Shown here piece after piece: positions 61,908-64,000 of a DNA stretch of 64,000 bases. The stretch's first letter is position 1; each line of letters opens with the position of its first letter. Under the pieces are notes generated by a model. That model worked only from the letters and a program-made list of their open reading frames with translations, did no database searches and was not told the DNA's origin. The stretch lies in assembly GCF_900291985.1 (NCBI RefSeq), contig NZ_LT985980.1, positions 2,696,001 to 2,760,000 on the forward strand. The letters are read 5' to 3'. Made by a program: the position numbers and the translations under genes. The stretch comes from Lysinibacillus timonensis (GTDB taxonomy: Bacteria; Bacillota; Bacilli; Bacillales_A; Planococcaceae).

Positions 61908-62348
61908 ATGTTATTAAAATTACTTTACCCAATATTAGCGCTAATCGCTGGGATGGCGGTGGCTGTACAAGGTCAAATAAACGGAGGTTTAGGAAAAAAG
62001 ATTGGAGTCATAGAGGGCGCATTTTTCAGCTTCGCACTAGGAACATTAGCTTTATTATTTGCACTTATCTTTTTTGGCAACGGACAAATTTCATCGGTTA
62101 CGAACGTTCCAAAGTGGCAATTAATTGGAGGAATTCTCGGTGCATTTTTCGTCTTAGTTCAGGTGCTTGTTGTACCTAAAATCGGCGTGTCGACTACTTT
62201 GCTAGCTGTCATTGTAGGACAAATTCTATTAAGTGTCGTGATTGACCATTTTGGCCTGTTTGGTGCAGAACGTCGCCCAATAGACTGGAATAAAATCGCT
62301 GCCGTATTATTGATGTTTGTTGCTTTATATTTGTACAATAAAAGATAA
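61908..62348 (+). CDS. YdcZ/DUF606 family DMT transporter
   Basis: A 146-aa protein with five helices: LYPILALIAGMAVAVQGQIN (the family start with the conserved Q/N), FSFALGTLALLFALIFFG, GGILGAFFVLVQVLVVPKIG, and LAVIVGQILLSVVIDHFGLF. The YdcZ family are single-domain drug/metabolite transporters of unknown substrate. AAAAAGGAG precedes the ATG. The convergent neighbour is a MocR regulator, and MocR genes often sit beside small DMT transporters. Confidence 0.85.
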   Translation: MLLKLLYPILALIAGMAVAVQGQINGGLGKKIGVIEGAFFSFALGTLALLFALIFFGNGQISSVTNVPKWQLIGGILGAFFVLVQVLVVPKIGVSTTLLAVIVGQILLSVVIDHFGLFGAERRPIDWNKIAAVLLMFVALYLYNKR

Positions 62349-62444
62349 TATAAGAATTATAGGAGCTTTTCTCTAGTTACCTAACAACGAATACGAGAGG
62401 GGCATCACTATAAAATGGAGATAAAAGAAAATCTCGAAAAGAAG

Positions 62445-62490
62445 AGGCATTTCCAAGATAGACGTAGGCTATTTTGGAAATGCCTTTTTA
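62445..62490. terminator. Bidirectional terminator between ydcZ-like gene and mocR
   Basis: Perfect 12-bp stem AGGCATTTCCAA/TTGGAAATGCCT, 17-nt loop, TTTTTATT tail on plus and TTCTTTTCG on minus. Confidence 0.8.
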
Positions 62491-63879
62491 TTAGCCCAAA
62501 TATTGTTTTAAGATAATGAGCCCAAGTGTTAATTCATCTAATGATTTGGTAGATGAAAGGGCAACGCGCAAATATTGATTAGAAGAGGTTTGTCCACTCA
62601 AAAAACGATCGGAATGAAATACGCGAATTCCATTTCTTTTTAGTTCTGATTCCAATTGTACAGAATCATGTTCTCCTTGTATTGGTAGCCAACGATAAAA
62701 ACTTAGTGGGTGTCCAACATGGTGATTGGTAGGGAAGTATTCGAAAAATAACTCATTAGCCGCTTGTGCAAGCTGTTTCTTAGAAGCTACAATTTCGTAT
62801 GCCTTACCAGATAAGATTAACTCTGTGATCACTTCTGCATCTAACGAAGAGGTTTTCACATTAATATTAAAAATTGCCCGCAAAAGCTTCTCACGTAATG
62901 CTTCCCCGTAAGCAAGGTAAGCCACCCGTAATCCAGAGCAGATTGATTTTGAAGTTCCACAAATATAAACCGTTTGTTCTGGCAACAAATTGTACATTGG
63001 CTGCTTGTAGTCTGCGATTACCCCTGCAGTTAAAAAGGCATGAATATCATCCTCGATTAAAATCAAACGATGTTTCCGAATGACATCTGCCAATTCGCGC
63101 TTTCGAAAATCAGGAATCATGATCGTTGTTGGATTGGAACAAGAGGGCATAAGGAAAATACCACGAATATTTAGTTGGCTACATTGCCTATCTAGCTCTT
63201 CAGGAAGCATGCCACATTCATCTCCCGAAATAGGAACTAATTGGATATGGAAGATCTTTGCTAATTCAATGAAATTTGAAAAAGTATAGAAATCGGTGGC
63301 GATACGATCTCCAGGTTCAAACAATGCTGATATAGTAATCGCCAATGCATTTTGTGTCCCTGAAACAATAGCGACATGGTCTGGATCTGTTTGAACACCA
63401 AAAGATTCTATCCAGTTAAGTGCCGCGGTTTTATGATGGGGAATGCCAGTTGGATGATTGTAGTCGAGTAAATGATCTAAATATCTCTTTTTCACGATCT
63501 CTTGAATGGTGTTTGACACTAGTCCATTTGTTTGTTCAAAAGAGGCAACGAAACCAAGGTCAATTTGGTTTTCTGATTGATGTGCTGTAATGGTAATGGA
63601 ACGAATGGCATTTGCCGACACAAATGTCCCACTTCCCGTTATGGCATAAATAAGTCCTTTTTCTTCACAAAGTTTATAAGCCCTAGTAATCGTCGTAAAG
63701 TTTAAATCTAGAAAATCTGCTAATTCTCGTTGAGGAGGTAGTTTTGTTCCAGGTGCTAGAAAGCCATTAAGTATTTCCTGTTCAAGTAAGGCTGCGATGG
63801 ATTGATAATAAGGGCGCTTCAGCGTACTCTTATCAGGTTTCCAAGACATTGGATAATGATCAAATGAATTTACTGGCAT
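62491..63879 (-). CDS. MocR-type regulator (GntR helix-turn-helix plus aminotransferase domain)
   Basis: A 462-aa regulator. GntR winged helix at about 22-92 (YYQSIAALLEQEILNGFLAP, then LPPQRELADFLDLNFTTITR), linker, then a type I aminotransferase fold: SGTQNALAITISALFEPGD, FLMPSCSNPTTIMIP, LIEDDIHAFL and the PLP lysine in GTSKSICSGLRVAYL. Such proteins sense PLP or amino compounds and control PLP, GABA or transporter genes. An inverted repeat 28 bp upstream may be its own operator. Confidence 0.9.
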   Translation of the reverse strand: MPVNSFDHYPMSWKPDKSTLKRPYYQSIAALLEQEILNGFLAPGTKLPPQRELADFLDLNFTTITRAYKLCEEKGLIYAITGSGTFVSANAIRSITITAHQSENQIDLGFVASFEQTNGLVSNTIQEIVKKRYLDHLLDYNHPTGIPHHKTAALNWIESFGVQTDPDHVAIVSGTQNALAITISALFEPGDRIATDFYTFSNFIELAKIFHIQLVPISGDECGMLPEELDRQCSQLNIRGIFLMPSCSNPTTIMIPDFRKRELADVIRKHRLILIEDDIHAFLTAGVIADYKQPMYNLLPEQTVYICGTSKSICSGLRVAYLAYGEALREKLLRAIFNINVKTSSLDAEVITELILSGKAYEIVASKKQLAQAANELFFEYFPTNHHVGHPLSFYRWLPIQGEHDSVQLESELKRNGIRVFHSDRFLSGQTSSNQYLRVALSSTKSLDELTLGLIILKQYLG

Positions 63880-63906
63880 AGGACATCACCTCTTGCAGGA
63901 TGTTTT

Positions 63907-63933
63907 CCATACAATTATATCATGATTGTATGG
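63907..63933 (-). promoter_or_regulatory. Inverted repeat upstream of mocR
   Basis: CCATACAAT (63907-63915) and ATTGTATGG (63925-63933) are perfect 9-bp arms 9 bp apart. The position, 28 bp upstream of the MocR start, fits autoregulation. Confidence 0.5.
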
Positions 63934-64000
63934 GAATATTATGGGGAATAATTTGAGGGAATGTGAAAAGATAGTTTGTTAGAAATATTGGAGATGTCCT

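Noticed and set aside
1-64000. tRNA or rRNA genes, prophage, plasmid or replication origin
   Set aside because: No tRNA-like cloverleaf with TTCGA-type T-loop, no rRNA segments and no phage or replication genes were recognised in the window.

Overview
The window looks like chromosomal DNA of a spore-forming, low-GC Gram-positive bacterium of the Bacillales. The evidence is a gerABC-type germinant receptor operon, strong GGAGG ribosome sites, frequent TTG/GTG starts, a Bacillus-type SRP RNA with Alu domain, and many Bacillaceae families (AIM24, DUF2935, YdbD-type Mn catalase, LuxS, CD3324, DUF4179 anti-sigma). A Planococcaceae-type genus (Lysinibacillus/Psychrobacillus/Sporosarcina-like) is my inference, not proven by the sequence.

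0-9.5 kb: a phnDCEE phosphonate/phosphate-type ABC transporter behind an array of TTAACA-like hexamers that looks like a Pho box; then a CD3324-family regulator, a FusB/FusC-like EF-G-binding protein, a DUF2935 protein and small hypothetical genes. A group IIC intron (7643-9534) sits directly behind a terminator, and its reverse-transcriptase gene is broken by one in-frame TAA ahead of the catalytic FADD motif.

9.5-24 kb: secreted M28 aminopeptidase, amino-acid permease, LysE exporter, AIM24, rhodanese, a second DUF2935-like protein, the SRP RNA (minus strand, not beside dnaX), a cold-shock gene with a structured leader, two adjacent sigma/anti-sigma pairs, a DinB-like protein and an acyltransferase. 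22.7-24.6 kb is rich in dispersed and tandem repeats.

24.6-36.8 kb: MerR/MFS efflux pair with a MerR-type 19-bp-spacer promoter, lipoproteins, alanine racemase, Mn catalase, a methyltransferase, the gerABC operon and a TerC-family protein with an unusual hairpin leader.

37-50 kb: a PAS/GGDEF/EAL protein; a DCC-thioredoxin/DoxX/small-peptide operon preceded by a candidate structured RNA with its own terminator; a DUF2975/XRE pair; a cystine-type ABC transporter whose ATPase gene is directly followed by luxS (sulfur-amino-acid recycling); a group-1 (ALDH4-like) P5C dehydrogenase; orphan HicB; an HMGL-like aldolase; PhzF.

50-64 kb: a nested inverted-repeat element, two paralogous chemoreceptors, a site-2 protease and, at 56.8-61.4 kb, the most system-like locus: a secreted six-repeat LDDETK protein divergent from an operon for a His-rich membrane protein plus a PspA/IM30 protein, followed by an OmpR/BaeS-type two-component system. 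Both divergent promoters carry matching GTGAAAA direct repeats with 11-bp period, which ties the genes into one probable regulon. The window ends with a YdcZ-type transporter and a convergent MocR regulator. Protein functions are family assignments from sequence reading; no database search was run.
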